A program made the position numbers and the translations under genes. Source: Bog-473 sp963788125 (GTDB taxonomy: Bacteria; Actinomycetota; Acidimicrobiia; Acidimicrobiales; RAAP-2). Taken from it: a DNA stretch of 64,000 nt. Shown here piece after piece: positions 34,003 through 42,869 of this stretch. Numbering within the stretch: the stretch's first letter is position 1; each line of letters begins with the position of its first letter. The stretch is taken from NCBI GenBank assembly GCA_963788125.1, contig CAWBFN010000001.1, positions 620,001 through 684,000 on the forward strand. The letters run 5' to 3'. The notes beneath the pieces are model-generated. The model ran no database searches. It saw only the letters and a program-made list of their open reading frames with translations, and was not told where the DNA came from.

Positions 34003-35598
34003 ATGCTCACCGAGCTCAGGGTGCGCGACCTCGGCGTGATCGAGGACCTGTCGCTCTCGTTCACCGACGGGATGACGGTGCTGACCGGCGAGACCGGCGC
34101 GGGCAAGACGCTGGTGGTCGAGGCGCTCCAGTTGGTGCTGGGGGGGCGGGCCGACCCGTCCATCGTGCGGGCGGGTGCGGCCGAAGCCGTGGTCGAGGCG
34201 CGCTTCGTGGTCGACACGCCCGGGGGCGAGACCGAGACCGTCGTGGCCCGCGCCGTGCCGGCCGACGGCCGTTCGCGGTCGTGGATCGACGGGCGGATGG
34301 CCACGGCGGGCGCCCTGGCCGACGCCGTGTCCGAACTGGTGGAGATCCACGGCCAGCATGCCCACCAGTCGCTCGTCACGCCGGCGGCGCAGCGCGACGT
34401 GCTCGATGCCTACGCCGGCACGGATCTCGGGGCGGTGCACGACCTGCGGGACCGGCTGCGGGCCGTCGCCGCGGCGGAGGCCGCCCTCGGGGGCGACGCC
34501 CAGGTTCGGGCCCGGGAAGCCGATGTGCTGCGCTACCAGGTGGCCGAGATCGCCGCCGCCCAGCTGTCCGATCCCGACGAGGAGGACGACCTGCGACAAC
34601 AGGAGGTCCGACTGGCCGACGCGGGGGCGCACCGCGAGTCGGCCGCCCGGGCCGCCGAGCTCCTCGAGCCGACGTCGGGCGCCGGGGAGGGCGGGGTCCT
34701 CGACCGGCTGGCCGAGGCGGCCGCCCTGCTGGCCGGGCGCGAGGCGTTCGACGAGTACCGGGAGCGGATCGGGACGTCGGCGCTCGACCTGGCCGACGTG
34801 GCCCGCGGCCTGGGCGACGTGGTGGAGAGCTGGGAGGACGATCCGGATCGACTGGCGGCGGTGCAGGAACGCCGGCGCCTCCTGTCGGACCTGCGTCGCA
34901 AGTACGGGGCCGATCTCCACGAGGTGATGGCGTTCGGCCGAGCCGCGGCCGTCCGCCTCGACGAGCTGGACCACGCCGAGGGGAGGGCGGCGCAGCTCCA
35001 GGCGGAGCGGGACGTGACGGAGAAGGAGCTGGCCGCGGCCGAAGAGGAGGTACGGTCCACCCGCATGCTGGCCGCGGCGCGCTTCGGTGCGCTGGTGGGG
35101 GAGCGGCTGGCCGAGCTGGCCATGGCCGGGGCGCGCGTGGAGATCCGGGTCGGCGCCGAGGGCACCGGCGAGCCGATCCAGATCGCACTCGGCGCCAACC
35201 TTGGGGAGGCGGTGCTGCCCCTGGCCAAAGCGGCCTCGGGGGGCGAGCTGGCCCGCGCCATGCTGGCCATCCGTCTCGTCGAGGAGAGCGGGCCGCCGAC
35301 CATGGTCTTCGACGAGGTCGATGCCGGGGTGGGCGGCGCGGCCGCCCTCGCCCTCGGCGAGGCGCTGCACGAGGTGTCCCGCTCTCGCCAGGTGCTGGTG
35401 GTCACCCACCTGGCCCAGGTGGCGGCGAAGGCCGACCATCAGATCACCGTCCGCAAGGGCGAAACGGGGGGCCGGACCCTCACCTCCGCCTCGCCGGTGG
35501 CCGGCGAGGAGCGGGTGGTGGAGCTCTCCCGCATGCTCTCGGGCCATCCCGACAGCGATGCGGCACGCGCCCACGCCCGAGAGCTCTTGGGGGTGTGA
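34003..35598 (+). CDS. recN: DNA repair protein RecN
   Basis: A 531-aa SMC-like ATPase for recombinational repair of double-strand breaks. Walker A is GETGAGKT near residue 30. The middle is coiled coil with many alanine and glutamate residues. The ABC signature (ASGGELARAMLAI) and Walker B (MVFDEVDAGVGG) lie in the C-terminal third. It is slightly shorter than the usual 550-590 aa. It follows nadK by 12 nt, as in the mycobacterial operon. Confidence 0.93.
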   Translation: MLTELRVRDLGVIEDLSLSFTDGMTVLTGETGAGKTLVVEALQLVLGGRADPSIVRAGAAEAVVEARFVVDTPGGETETVVARAVPADGRSRSWIDGRMATAGALADAVSELVEIHGQHAHQSLVTPAAQRDVLDAYAGTDLGAVHDLRDRLRAVAAAEAALGGDAQVRAREADVLRYQVAEIAAAQLSDPDEEDDLRQQEVRLADAGAHRESAARAAELLEPTSGAGEGGVLDRLAEAAALLAGREAFDEYRERIGTSALDLADVARGLGDVVESWEDDPDRLAAVQERRRLLSDLRRKYGADLHEVMAFGRAAAVRLDELDHAEGRAAQLQAERDVTEKELAAAEEEVRSTRMLAAARFGALVGERLAELAMAGARVEIRVGAEGTGEPIQIALGANLGEAVLPLAKAASGGELARAMLAIRLVEESGPPTMVFDEVDAGVGGAAALALGEALHEVSRSRQVLVVTHLAQVAAKADHQITVRKGETGGRTLTSASPVAGEERVVELSRMLSGHPDSDAARAHARELLGV

Positions 35599-35681
35599 TC
35601 CGCCACATCGGCGCGCCCGGTCGATTATCGTGAAGGGGTGCACCGATCAGTCGACGGGATAGTCGGCGCCCAGCGGGCGGC

Positions 35682-37322
35682 GTGAGCAAGTACATCTTCG
35701 TCACCGGAGGAGTCTCGAGCTCCCTCGGCAAAGGCCTCACCGCCTCCTCTCTCGGTCGACTCCTCAAGTGTCGTGGCCTGCGGGTCACCATGTGCAAGCT
35801 GGACCCCTACATCAACGTCGACCCGGGCACCATGAACCCGGGCGAGCACGGCGAGGTCTTCGTCACCGAGGACGGCGGCGAGACCGACCTCGACCTGGGG
35901 CACTACGAGCGGTTCATCGACGAGAACCTGCACCAGCGCTCCAACACGACGACCGGATGGATCTACCGCTCGGTGATCGAGAAGGAGCGGCGAGGTGACT
36001 TCCTCGGCCGGACCGTACAGGTCATCCCCCACGTCACCGACGAGATCAAGGAGTGGGTGCGCCAGCTGGCCGACGACGACGTGGACATCGTCATCGTGGA
36101 GATCGGCGGCACCGTGGGCGACATCGAGATCGTCCCCTTCATTGAGGCCATCCGCCAGTTCCGGCGGGACGTGGGCCGGGAGAACGTCTGCTACATGCAC
36201 CTGACCCTGGTGCCCTACCTGGTGACGGGCGAGCAGAAGACCAAGCCCACCCAGCACTCGGTGACCGAGCTGCGCAGCCGCGGGATCCAGCCCGACGTGA
36301 TCGTCTGCCGGAGCGACAAGCCCATTTCCGAGAACCTCAAGCGGAAGATCTCCAACCTCTGCGACGTCTCCATGGAGGCCGTGATCTCCGCGGTGGACGC
36401 ACCGAGCATCTACGAGATCCCGCTCGTCCTGCGCGACCAGGGTCTCGACTCCTTCGTCTGCCGGGTCCTCGGGATCGACGAGTCGTCCCACCCGATCGAG
36501 CTGAGCCAGTGGGAGGATCTGGTGAGCCGGATCGAGTCGCTGGCGCGGCGTGTTCGGATCGGCATCGTGGGCAAGTACGTCAGCATGCCGGACGCCTACA
36601 TGTCGGTGGTCGAGGCGCTCCGCTCGGGTGGGTTCCACTACGGCACCGAGGTGGAGCTGGACTGGATCGACGCCGAGAAGGTGCCGGACTTGCTCGGCTC
36701 GGACCGTCTGCGGGGGTTGGACGCCATCGTGATCCCCGGCGGCTTCGGCGTGCGGGGCGTCGAGGGCATGGTGGCCGCGGCCGGCTACGCCCGCGACCAC
36801 GCCATCCCCTGTCTCGGTCTCTGCCTCGGCCTGCAGGTCATGGTCATCTCCGTGGCCCGGGACTGGGCCGGGTTGGAGCGGGCCAACTCGCGCGAGTTCG
36901 ACTCCCTGACGCCGCATCCGGTCATCGACCTGATGCCCGACCAGGCGTACGTGACGGACAAGGGCGGCACCATGCGGCTCGGCTCCTACCAGGCGGCCCT
37001 CCTGCCCGGTTCGGAGGTGGCCCGGGCGTACGGGACCCTGGGGGTCACCGAGCGACACCGCCACCGGTTCGAATTCAACAACCGGTACCGCCACCGGCTC
37101 GAAGCGGTGGGCCTGGTCTGTTCGGGCACCTCACCCGACGGGCGCCTGGTGGAGTTCGTCGAGCTGAGCGAGCACCCGTTCTGGGTCGGTACCCAGGCCC
37201 ATCCGGAGTTCAAGAGCCGGCCGGACCGCCCCCACCCGCTGTTCCGCGAGTTGGTGGCCGCGGCGCTCGACCGGGCCGAAGGGCGCGAACCGCACCTGCT
37301 CGACCTCGATCGCGTGACCTAG
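35682..37322 (+). CDS. pyrG: CTP synthase
   Basis: A 546-aa enzyme that converts UTP to CTP with glutamine or ammonia. The N-terminal synthase domain has FVTGGVSSSLGKGLT and the Mg-ATP motif LDPYINVDPGTMNPGEHGE. The C-terminal glutaminase domain carries the nucleophile in CLGLCLGLQ and a His/Glu dyad near the C-terminus (QAHPEFKS). GTG at 35682 starts the conserved sequence. It sits between recN and the NUDIX gene as in actinobacteria. Confidence 0.96.
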   Translation: MSKYIFVTGGVSSSLGKGLTASSLGRLLKCRGLRVTMCKLDPYINVDPGTMNPGEHGEVFVTEDGGETDLDLGHYERFIDENLHQRSNTTTGWIYRSVIEKERRGDFLGRTVQVIPHVTDEIKEWVRQLADDDVDIVIVEIGGTVGDIEIVPFIEAIRQFRRDVGRENVCYMHLTLVPYLVTGEQKTKPTQHSVTELRSRGIQPDVIVCRSDKPISENLKRKISNLCDVSMEAVISAVDAPSIYEIPLVLRDQGLDSFVCRVLGIDESSHPIELSQWEDLVSRIESLARRVRIGIVGKYVSMPDAYMSVVEALRSGGFHYGTEVELDWIDAEKVPDLLGSDRLRGLDAIVIPGGFGVRGVEGMVAAAGYARDHAIPCLGLCLGLQVMVISVARDWAGLERANSREFDSLTPHPVIDLMPDQAYVTDKGGTMRLGSYQAALLPGSEVARAYGTLGVTERHRHRFEFNNRYRHRLEAVGLVCSGTSPDGRLVEFVELSEHPFWVGTQAHPEFKSRPDRPHPLFRELVAAALDRAEGREPHLLDLDRVT

Positions 37323-37329
37323 GCCGCCG

Positions 37330-37908
37330 GTGCCGGCGATCCCCACGCCTGCGTTCCGGCGGGTCTCCGAGGTCGAGCTGTTCCGGTGGTGGCTCTTCAG
37401 CCTGGGACGCACCGAGGTCCTCGATCCCGATGGCCACCCCTTCGAGCGGTTCATCATCCACCACCCGGGGGCCGTCGCCATCGTCCCCGTGGACGCCGAC
37501 CGACGGGTGACGCTGGTCCGCCAGTACCGGGCCTCGGTCGACCGTACGGTGCTCGAGGCACCGGCCGGGACGCGCGACGTCGCCGGGGAGCCGCCCGAGG
37601 CCACCGCGCACCGGGAGCTGGCCGAGGAGGCCGGGCTTCGGGCCGGCTCGATGGAGCGCCTGATCGGCACCTTCAACTCGCCGGGGATCACCGATCAGTT
37701 CACCACGATCTTCTTGGCCACAGAGCTCTCGCCCTGCCCGCCCGAGCCCGCAGGGGTGGAGGAGGGGTTCATGACCGTCGAGACGATCGACCTCGACGAC
37801 GTCGACTCCCTGGTGGCCGACGGCACCCTGGTGGACGAGACGACGGTGCTCGGCCTCCTGCTGGCCCGGGCCCGCCTGGACCGCATCGGTCCGGCCCCGG
37901 GGCGGTGA
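37330..37908 (+). CDS. NUDIX hydrolase (ADP-ribose pyrophosphatase-like)
   Basis: A 192-aa NUDIX protein. The Nudix box is visible as GEPPEATAHRELAEEAGL with the catalytic REL and EE residues. The preceding VRQYRASVDRTVLEAPAGT is typical of ADP-ribose pyrophosphatases. Substrate could be ADP-ribose or another dinucleotide. It lies 7 nt after pyrG, at the Rv1700 position. Its stop overlaps the xerD start by GTGA. Confidence 0.88.
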   Translation: MPAIPTPAFRRVSEVELFRWWLFSLGRTEVLDPDGHPFERFIIHHPGAVAIVPVDADRRVTLVRQYRASVDRTVLEAPAGTRDVAGEPPEATAHRELAEEAGLRAGSMERLIGTFNSPGITDQFTTIFLATELSPCPPEPAGVEEGFMTVETIDLDDVDSLVADGTLVDETTVLGLLLARARLDRIGPAPGR

Positions 37909-38867
37909 GCACCCCGCTGCCCCGCGCCGCCGAGGAGTATCTCTCGTGGCTGGACGTCGAGCGCGGGCGCTCGCCGCGCACCCTGGCCTCGTACCGCCGT
38001 GACCTGGCGTCCTACGAGGGCTTCGTCGGCCGGGGCGGCGCGTGCGCCCACATTGACGAGGCGACGCCGGCCGTCGTGGCCGCCTACGTCGCCTCCTTGC
38101 GCCGCAGCCGGAGTGGGGCGACGGTCGCCCGGGCGCTCTCGACGTTGCGGGGGTTTCACCGCTTCCTGGTCGAAGAGGGGGAGGCCCCGTCCGATCCCAC
38201 CGCCGACATCCCGGGCGTGGCCGTGGCCGATCTGCTGCCCAAGGCGCTCAGCGAGGACCAGACGGGCCGGCTGCTCGGCGCGGTCGTGGGCACCGGGCCG
38301 GCCGTCTTGCGCGACCGGGCCCTGCTCGAACTGCTCTACGGCACCGGGGCGCGGGTGAGCGAGGCGGTCGGCCTCAACCTAGGCGACGTGGCCGAGGCCG
38401 TCGACGGTGGTGACCTCCCGCTGATCCGACTCCTCGGCAAGGGGGGCAAGGAACGGGTCGTCCCCCTGGGGCGCCTGGCGCTGGCGGCGCTGCAGCAGTG
38501 GCTCTCGGGCGAGGGCCGCCCCCACCTCGAGCCTAAGAAGTGGAGCCGGCGCAGCGACGCCGAGGCGGTCTTCCTCAACGTCCGCGGGGGTCGGCTCACG
38601 CGGGTGGGGGCGTTCGGCGTGGTCAAGAAGTATGCCAGGCGGGTCGGCCTGGCCGACCGGGTGAGCCCCCACGTCCTGCGCCACTCCTGCGCCACGCACA
38701 TGCTGGCTCGGGGGGCGGACATCCGCGTCGTCCAGGAGCTGCTCGGCCACGCCTCCATCTCCACCACCCAGCGCTACACCAAGGTCTCGCCCGAGCACCT
38801 GCGCCGGGCCTACGAGGACGCCCATCCGCGGGCGGGCACTACGACGGGCGAGGAAGACGTAGCATGA
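37905..38867 (+). CDS. xerD: Tyrosine recombinase XerD
   Basis: A 320-aa site-specific recombinase that resolves chromosome dimers at dif with XerC. The N-terminal SAM-like domain (EYLSWLDVERGRSPRTLASY) is followed by the catalytic domain. The active-site arginine lies in GTGARVSEAVGL, a lysine in LLGKGGKERVVP, HVLRHSCATHML, GHASISTTQ, and the nucleophilic tyrosine in QRYTKV. GTG at 37905 overlaps the NUDIX stop (GTGA). Position after NUDIX matches Rv1701. Confidence 0.93.
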   Translation: MSTPLPRAAEEYLSWLDVERGRSPRTLASYRRDLASYEGFVGRGGACAHIDEATPAVVAAYVASLRRSRSGATVARALSTLRGFHRFLVEEGEAPSDPTADIPGVAVADLLPKALSEDQTGRLLGAVVGTGPAVLRDRALLELLYGTGARVSEAVGLNLGDVAEAVDGGDLPLIRLLGKGGKERVVPLGRLALAALQQWLSGEGRPHLEPKKWSRRSDAEAVFLNVRGGRLTRVGAFGVVKKYARRVGLADRVSPHVLRHSCATHMLARGADIRVVQELLGHASISTTQRYTKVSPEHLRRAYEDAHPRAGTTTGEEDVA

Positions 38868-38871
38868 AGAG

Positions 38872-39231
38872 ATGCCGAACGAGGCCCCGACGGCCGAATC
38901 AGCCGATGTCGACTACGGCGCCCTGCTCCGCGCCGAGCAGTCCGGGCTCCAGGCCGAGCTGAAAGAACTCGGGTTCGCCAACCAGGGCGACACCGGCTTG
39001 AACTACGACTCCAACTTCGCCGACTCCAGCCAGGTGACGGCCGAGCGGGGCGAGGCGGAGCGACTGGCTGCCGAGCTCCGCGACGCGCTGGACGAGGTCG
39101 ACGCCGCGCTGGCCCGTCTCAGCGCCGGGACCTACGGCGTCTGCCAGGCCTGCGGCAAGCCCATCGGCGCCGCCCGCCTCGAGGCCATGCCAGCGGCGCG
39201 CTTCTGCATCAACGACGCCGCCAGACAGTAG
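38872..39231 (+). CDS. DksA/TraR-type zinc-finger protein
   Basis: A 119-aa protein. A helical N-terminal region leads to the DksA/TraR-type finger CQACGKPIGAARLEAMPAARFC. DksA-like factors bind the RNA polymerase secondary channel. The family normally has four cysteines; here the second knuckle reads CINDAA, with aspartate in place of the fourth cysteine, so zinc binding may be weaker. ATG at 38872 lies 4 nt after the xerD stop. Downstream M50 gene starts right after its stop. Confidence 0.82.
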   Translation: MPNEAPTAESADVDYGALLRAEQSGLQAELKELGFANQGDTGLNYDSNFADSSQVTAERGEAERLAAELRDALDEVDAALARLSAGTYGVCQACGKPIGAARLEAMPAARFCINDAARQ

Positions 39232-39999
39232 GTGGTGCCTCCGCCAGGGGCCGCCTCCGCACGTCGTCCCCTCGATCGCAGCACCAAGCGGGCGCTGTGG
39301 ATCGTGGCCGGCGTGGTCGTCGTGGTGGCCCTCGTCGCCCACCACAACATCTCGCGCGTCGACGTCATCCTCTTCGGCGTGATCGTGCCGTCCATCACCC
39401 TCCACGAGGTCTCCCACGGTTGGGTGGCCCGCGCCTTCGGCGACGACACCGCCGCCCGGGCCGGCCGTCTCTCCCTCAACCCCTTCGTCCATATCGACCC
39501 GGTCGGCACGCTGATCGTGCCGGCCCTGCTCGCCCTGGGCGGCTACGGCGTCTTCGGATGGGCCAAGCCGGTGCCGGTGAACACGGCGCGGCTGCGCCAC
39601 CCGCGCAATCAGGGCGTGTTGGTGGCGCTGGCCGGCCCGGCCACCAACGCCGCCCTGGCCGCCATCGGCGCCGTGGTCTTCATCGTCGTGTTCCGCACCA
39701 CGGCGCTCGACACCAACACGCTGTCGCTCCCGGCCCAGATCGTCTTCCTCTTCAGCGTGGGAAACATCGGGTTGATGGCCTTCAACCTGGTGCCCGTCCC
39801 GCCTCTCGACGGCTCGGCCGTCTTGGAGCGCTTTCTGCCCCGCCGCTACTGGCCCACGTATCTCCGGATCCGGCCCTACACCATGACCATCGTGATGGTC
39901 GTGGTCATCCTCAACTTCTACCTGGGGAGCCACGGGCCGATCACCGTCGCCTTCCAACACCTCTACCACTGGTGGGAAGGGGTCCTCATCGGCCAGTAG
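39232..39999 (+). CDS. Site-2 protease family membrane metalloprotease (M50)
   Basis: A 255-aa membrane protease. HEVSH at about residue 58 and PPLDGSA at about 196 supply the zinc ligands and there are about five to six hydrophobic segments. This is the shorter type without a PDZ or CBS domain. GTG at 39232 abuts the preceding stop. Substrates are unknown. It is the last gene before a region where coding switches strand to trpS. Confidence 0.88.
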   Translation: MVPPPGAASARRPLDRSTKRALWIVAGVVVVVALVAHHNISRVDVILFGVIVPSITLHEVSHGWVARAFGDDTAARAGRLSLNPFVHIDPVGTLIVPALLALGGYGVFGWAKPVPVNTARLRHPRNQGVLVALAGPATNAALAAIGAVVFIVVFRTTALDTNTLSLPAQIVFLFSVGNIGLMAFNLVPVPPLDGSAVLERFLPRRYWPTYLRIRPYTMTIVMVVVILNFYLGSHGPITVAFQHLYHWWEGVLIGQ

Positions 40000-40012
40000 C
40001 GGCCCCCGTACC

Positions 40013-40044
40013 GGCCGCCTCAGAAGATGGCCGCCTCAGAAGAT
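40013..40044. repeat. 16-bp tandem repeat, two copies
   Basis: GGCCGCCTCAGAAGAT occurs twice in tandem (40013-40028 and 40029-40044), just after the M50 protease stop at 39999 and across the stop of the small reverse-strand frame at 40036. Confidence 0.85.
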
Positions 40045-40251
40045 GAAGTGGATCACGCCGCCGTCCGCGTCGGGGGGGCCGTGGTCGGGGTGGTCGCAGG
40101 GACGGCCGTCGCAACAGTGGCCGGTGGGCGTGCGCGCCCGCTCCTCGACGACGGGCCCGGTGGCCTCTCCGGCTTGGTCCTGGGGGGCTGGCGCCGCCTC
40201 GTCACCGGCTCGGCGGCGTGGAACCAGGCCCGACTGATCGGTGACAGCCAT
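40036..40251 (-). CDS. Small His/Cys-containing protein (71 aa)
   Basis: A 71-aa reading frame with a GGAAGGGA-type ribosome site before ATG at 40251. The C-terminal half holds HCCDGRPCDHPDHG, which could bind a metal, then ends with GGVIHFIF. The N-terminal part is charged and low in complexity. I do not recognise the family and the call rests on the frame, its ribosome site and the motif. It lies downstream of trpS on the same strand with a repeat-containing spacer between. Confidence 0.45.
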   Translation of the reverse strand: MAVTDQSGLVPRRRAGDEAAPAPQDQAGEATGPVVEERARTPTGHCCDGRPCDHPDHGPPDADGGVIHFIF

Positions 40252-40281
40252 GCTTCCCTTCCACTCACGCCTGGAGCACCG

Positions 40282-40311
40282 ACAATTGTGAGCCGATTGT
40301 CGCCGACAATC
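40282..40311. promoter_or_regulatory. Two palindromes with GACAAT half-sites
   Basis: A perfect 8-bp palindrome ACAATTGT (40282-40289) is followed by GATTGTCG, one base, CGACAATC (40295-40311). The repeated GACAAT half-sites and AT-rich character suggest an operator or promoter in the gap between trpS and the small reverse-strand gene, before the latter. The regulator is unknown. Confidence 0.4.
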
Positions 40312-40350
40312 AAGGGGTCGGCCGCGTCGGCGCGGCGGGCGGCGGCCGCT

Positions 40351-41343
40351 TCAGTCCGGCGGGGAGGACGACAGCAGGCCAATGGCGTCGGACGCCCGGG
40401 CGTAGGTGAGGGCGGCGATGCCGTGCGCGTCGTCCGCCCCCTCGGCCAGCACGGCGTCGACGTAGGCGAGGTCGGCCTCCAGCGCCGTCCGGCGTTGGCG
40501 CACCGGGCGGAGCAGCTCGTCGAGGGCCTCTGCCACATCCTTCTTGAGGTCGCCGTAGCGGGTGTAACCGGCTGCCACCTCCTGGGGCGACCGGTCCGTT
40601 GCCCCGGCGAGGAGGTCGAGCAGGTTGGCCAGTCCGGGTTTGGCGGCCCGGTCGTAGCGGACCTCGCCATCGGTGTCGGTCACCGCCTTGCGGACCTTGC
40701 GGGTGATCTGCTCGGTGGAGTCGAGCAGCCCGATGGTGCCGAGCGGCGACTCGACCGACTTGGACATCTTGCGCTCGGGATGCTGGAGGTCCATCACCCG
40801 CGCCGCCGCCCCGGGGATGGCCGCCTCGGGGACGGTGAACGTCTCCCCGTACCGGCCGTTGAAGCGGACGGCCAGCTCTCGGGCGAGCTCCAGATGCTGG
40901 CGCTGGTCGTCGCCGACCGGCACGAACGCCGCGTCGTAGAGCAGGATGTCGGCCGCCATGAGCACCGGGTAGGTGAAGAGGCTGGCGCGCACCGTCTCCT
41001 GGCCGCGGCCCTTCTCCTTGAACTGGGTCATCCGCCGCAGCTCGCCCACCGTGGCGGTGCACTCGAGCAGCCAGGTCAACCGGGTGTGCTCGGGAACGTG
41101 GCTCTGCACGAAGATCGTGCAGCGCAGCGGGTCGAGGCCGATCGAGAGGAGGTTGAGCGCGGCATCGAGGGTGTTGCGGCGGAGCACCGCCGGGTCGATC
41201 TGGACGGTGAGCGCGTGGAGGTCGACCACGCAGTAGAAGGCGTCGTGGTCGTCCTGGAAGGTCACCCAGTGCCGGAGCGCACCCAGGTAGTTCCCGAGGG
41301 TGAAGTCGCCCGACGGGGCGATGCCGGAGAGGACCCGCTTCAT
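40351..41343 (-). CDS. trpS: Tryptophanyl-tRNA synthetase
   Basis: A 330-aa class I synthetase. The HIGH-like signature appears as GDFTLGNYLGAL and the KMSKS loop as ERKMSKSVESP. Both belong to the Rossmann catalytic core. It charges tRNA-Trp. ATG at 41343 begins the conserved N-terminus (KRVLSGIAPSG). It is divergent from scpA; in many actinobacteria trpS and scpA are near each other. Confidence 0.95.
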   Translation of the reverse strand: MKRVLSGIAPSGDFTLGNYLGALRHWVTFQDDHDAFYCVVDLHALTVQIDPAVLRRNTLDAALNLLSIGLDPLRCTIFVQSHVPEHTRLTWLLECTATVGELRRMTQFKEKGRGQETVRASLFTYPVLMAADILLYDAAFVPVGDDQRQHLELARELAVRFNGRYGETFTVPEAAIPGAAARVMDLQHPERKMSKSVESPLGTIGLLDSTEQITRKVRKAVTDTDGEVRYDRAAKPGLANLLDLLAGATDRSPQEVAAGYTRYGDLKKDVAEALDELLRPVRQRRTALEADLAYVDAVLAEGADDAHGIAALTYARASDAIGLLSSSPPD

Positions 41344-41444
41344 GGCTCGCCATGGTAGGCCGGGCGGCTGCCCCGCCCCGCGCCTGTGGGCTGCGCCTTC
41401 GGGGGGTGCGCGGAACAGGGGAGGACGTTCGGTATCGTCGGGGC

Positions 41445-42257
41445 GTGACATATGCGGTCTCGACGCCCACCTTCGAGGGCCCCATCGACCTCCTCCTGCA
41501 CCTGGTCTCCTCCCACGAAGTCGACGTGCTCGACATCCCGCTGCTGCCCATCGTCGACGGGTTCGTGCAGGTCCTGACCGAGCAGCGGGACCGGATCGAC
41601 TTCAACCAACTGTCGGAGTTCTTACTGGTGGCGGCCATTCTCGTCGAGCTCAAGTCGCAGAAGCTGCTCCCGGGCCGCGAGAGCACCGAGGAGGAGGACG
41701 AGCTGATCGGATGGGAGGAACGGGACCTCCTGCTGGCCCGCCTGCTCGAGTGCCGGGCCTACGCCGCCGCCGCCGACGTCTTCGTGGCCATGGCCGAGCA
41801 GGCCGCCCGGTCCGTGCCCCGCGAGGCCGGGCTTCCCGAGGGCTTCGCCGTCCACGCCCCCGACCTGCTGGCCGGCGTCACGCCCGACGACCTGGCCCAG
41901 GCGTACCTACGTGGCGCGGCCGAGCGGCCCGTCCCTCGGGTCGACCTCTCCCACGTCACCGTGGACACCGTCTCGGTGGCCGAGGCCGTCTCGGCCCTGA
42001 TCGCCATGTCGAGGGACCGCCGGGCCACGTCATTCCGTTCGCTGGTCGAGGAGTGCACCACCCGCATTGAGGTCATCGTGCGGTTCCTGGCCCTGCTCGA
42101 GCTGTGCAAGATGGGCAGGGTCACCTTGGGGCAGGGGCAGACGTTCGGCGACATGCAGATCGACTGGCTCGAGACCGAGGGCGTCCTGGCCGGGGTGTCC
42201 AGCGGGCTCGGCCTGGGGGAGCTGGCCGGGCACCAGATCGACGACTACGAGGGTTGA
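41445..42257 (+). CDS. scpA: Segregation and condensation protein A
   Basis: A 270-aa kleisin subunit of the SMC-ScpAB condensin complex. The N-terminal kleisin domain reads TPTFEGPIDLLLHLV and FLLVAAILVELKSQKLLP. The C-terminal winged helix lies in TTRIEVIVRFLALLELCKMG. GTG at 41445 was chosen as the start. scpB follows after 6 nt. Order scpA-scpB-rluB matches most actinobacteria. Confidence 0.93.
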   Translation: MTYAVSTPTFEGPIDLLLHLVSSHEVDVLDIPLLPIVDGFVQVLTEQRDRIDFNQLSEFLLVAAILVELKSQKLLPGRESTEEEDELIGWEERDLLLARLLECRAYAAAADVFVAMAEQAARSVPREAGLPEGFAVHAPDLLAGVTPDDLAQAYLRGAAERPVPRVDLSHVTVDTVSVAEAVSALIAMSRDRRATSFRSLVEECTTRIEVIVRFLALLELCKMGRVTLGQGQTFGDMQIDWLETEGVLAGVSSGLGLGELAGHQIDDYEG

Positions 42258-42263
42258 GGGACG

Positions 42264-42863
42264 ATGGAGCGTGACGAGCTCGGGCGGGCGATAGAGGCCA
42301 TCTTGTTGGTTGCGGTCGAGCCGGTGCCCCCGGGCCTGCTGGCCGAGCTGCTGGAGGAGCCCGTCGAGCAGGTCGAGGGGGCTCTGGAGGCGCTGGGCGC
42401 CGGCTACGAGGCCGAGCGCAGGGGCTTCGTGCTGGCCCGGATCGCCGGCGGGGCCCGGCTGCAGACGCATCCCGACCTGTCCCCCTACGTCGAGCGGTTC
42501 GCCAACCGCGACGTGTCGCACCGGCTCTCGACGGCCGCGCTCGAGACGCTGGCCATCGTGGCCTACCGCCAGCCCGTCTCCCGGGCGCAGATCTCCTCGC
42601 TGCGGGGCGTCAACGTCGACGGGGTGACGCGGCTCCTCGAACAGCGGGGCTACATAGAGGTCGTGGGCCGGGCGGAGGGCCCGGGGCAGCCCGCGCTCTA
42701 CGGCACCACCGACCTGTTCCTCGAGCGTCTGGGCATGGACTCGCTGGACGAGCTGCCTCCGGTGGAGGACTTCCTTCCCGGGCCCGAGGTCGCCGCCGAG
42801 CTCGAACTGGACCTGCAGGCCGCCCTCGGGGTGATGGGAGAGGTCGGACCCGACCACGTCTGA
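42264..42863 (+). CDS. scpB: Segregation and condensation protein B
   Basis: A 199-aa partner of ScpA. It has two winged helices: AIEAILLVAVEPVPPGLLAE near the start, and LETLAIVAYRQPVSRAQIS then GLPALYGTTDLFLE-like sequence (GQPALYGTTDLFLERLG). It regulates the SMC complex in chromosome segregation. ATG at 42264 lies 6 nt after the scpA stop. Confidence 0.93.
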   Translation: MERDELGRAIEAILLVAVEPVPPGLLAELLEEPVEQVEGALEALGAGYEAERRGFVLARIAGGARLQTHPDLSPYVERFANRDVSHRLSTAALETLAIVAYRQPVSRAQISSLRGVNVDGVTRLLEQRGYIEVVGRAEGPGQPALYGTTDLFLERLGMDSLDELPPVEDFLPGPEVAAELELDLQAALGVMGEVGPDHV

Positions 42864-42869
42864 GTCCCG

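Noticed and set aside
31834..35643. A very long reverse-strand open frame (over 1200 codons) opposite tlyA, nadK and recN
   Set aside because: It runs antisense to three well-recognised genes. Its translation is rich in His, Gly and Arg with no motif, as expected from the opposite strand of GC-rich coding DNA.
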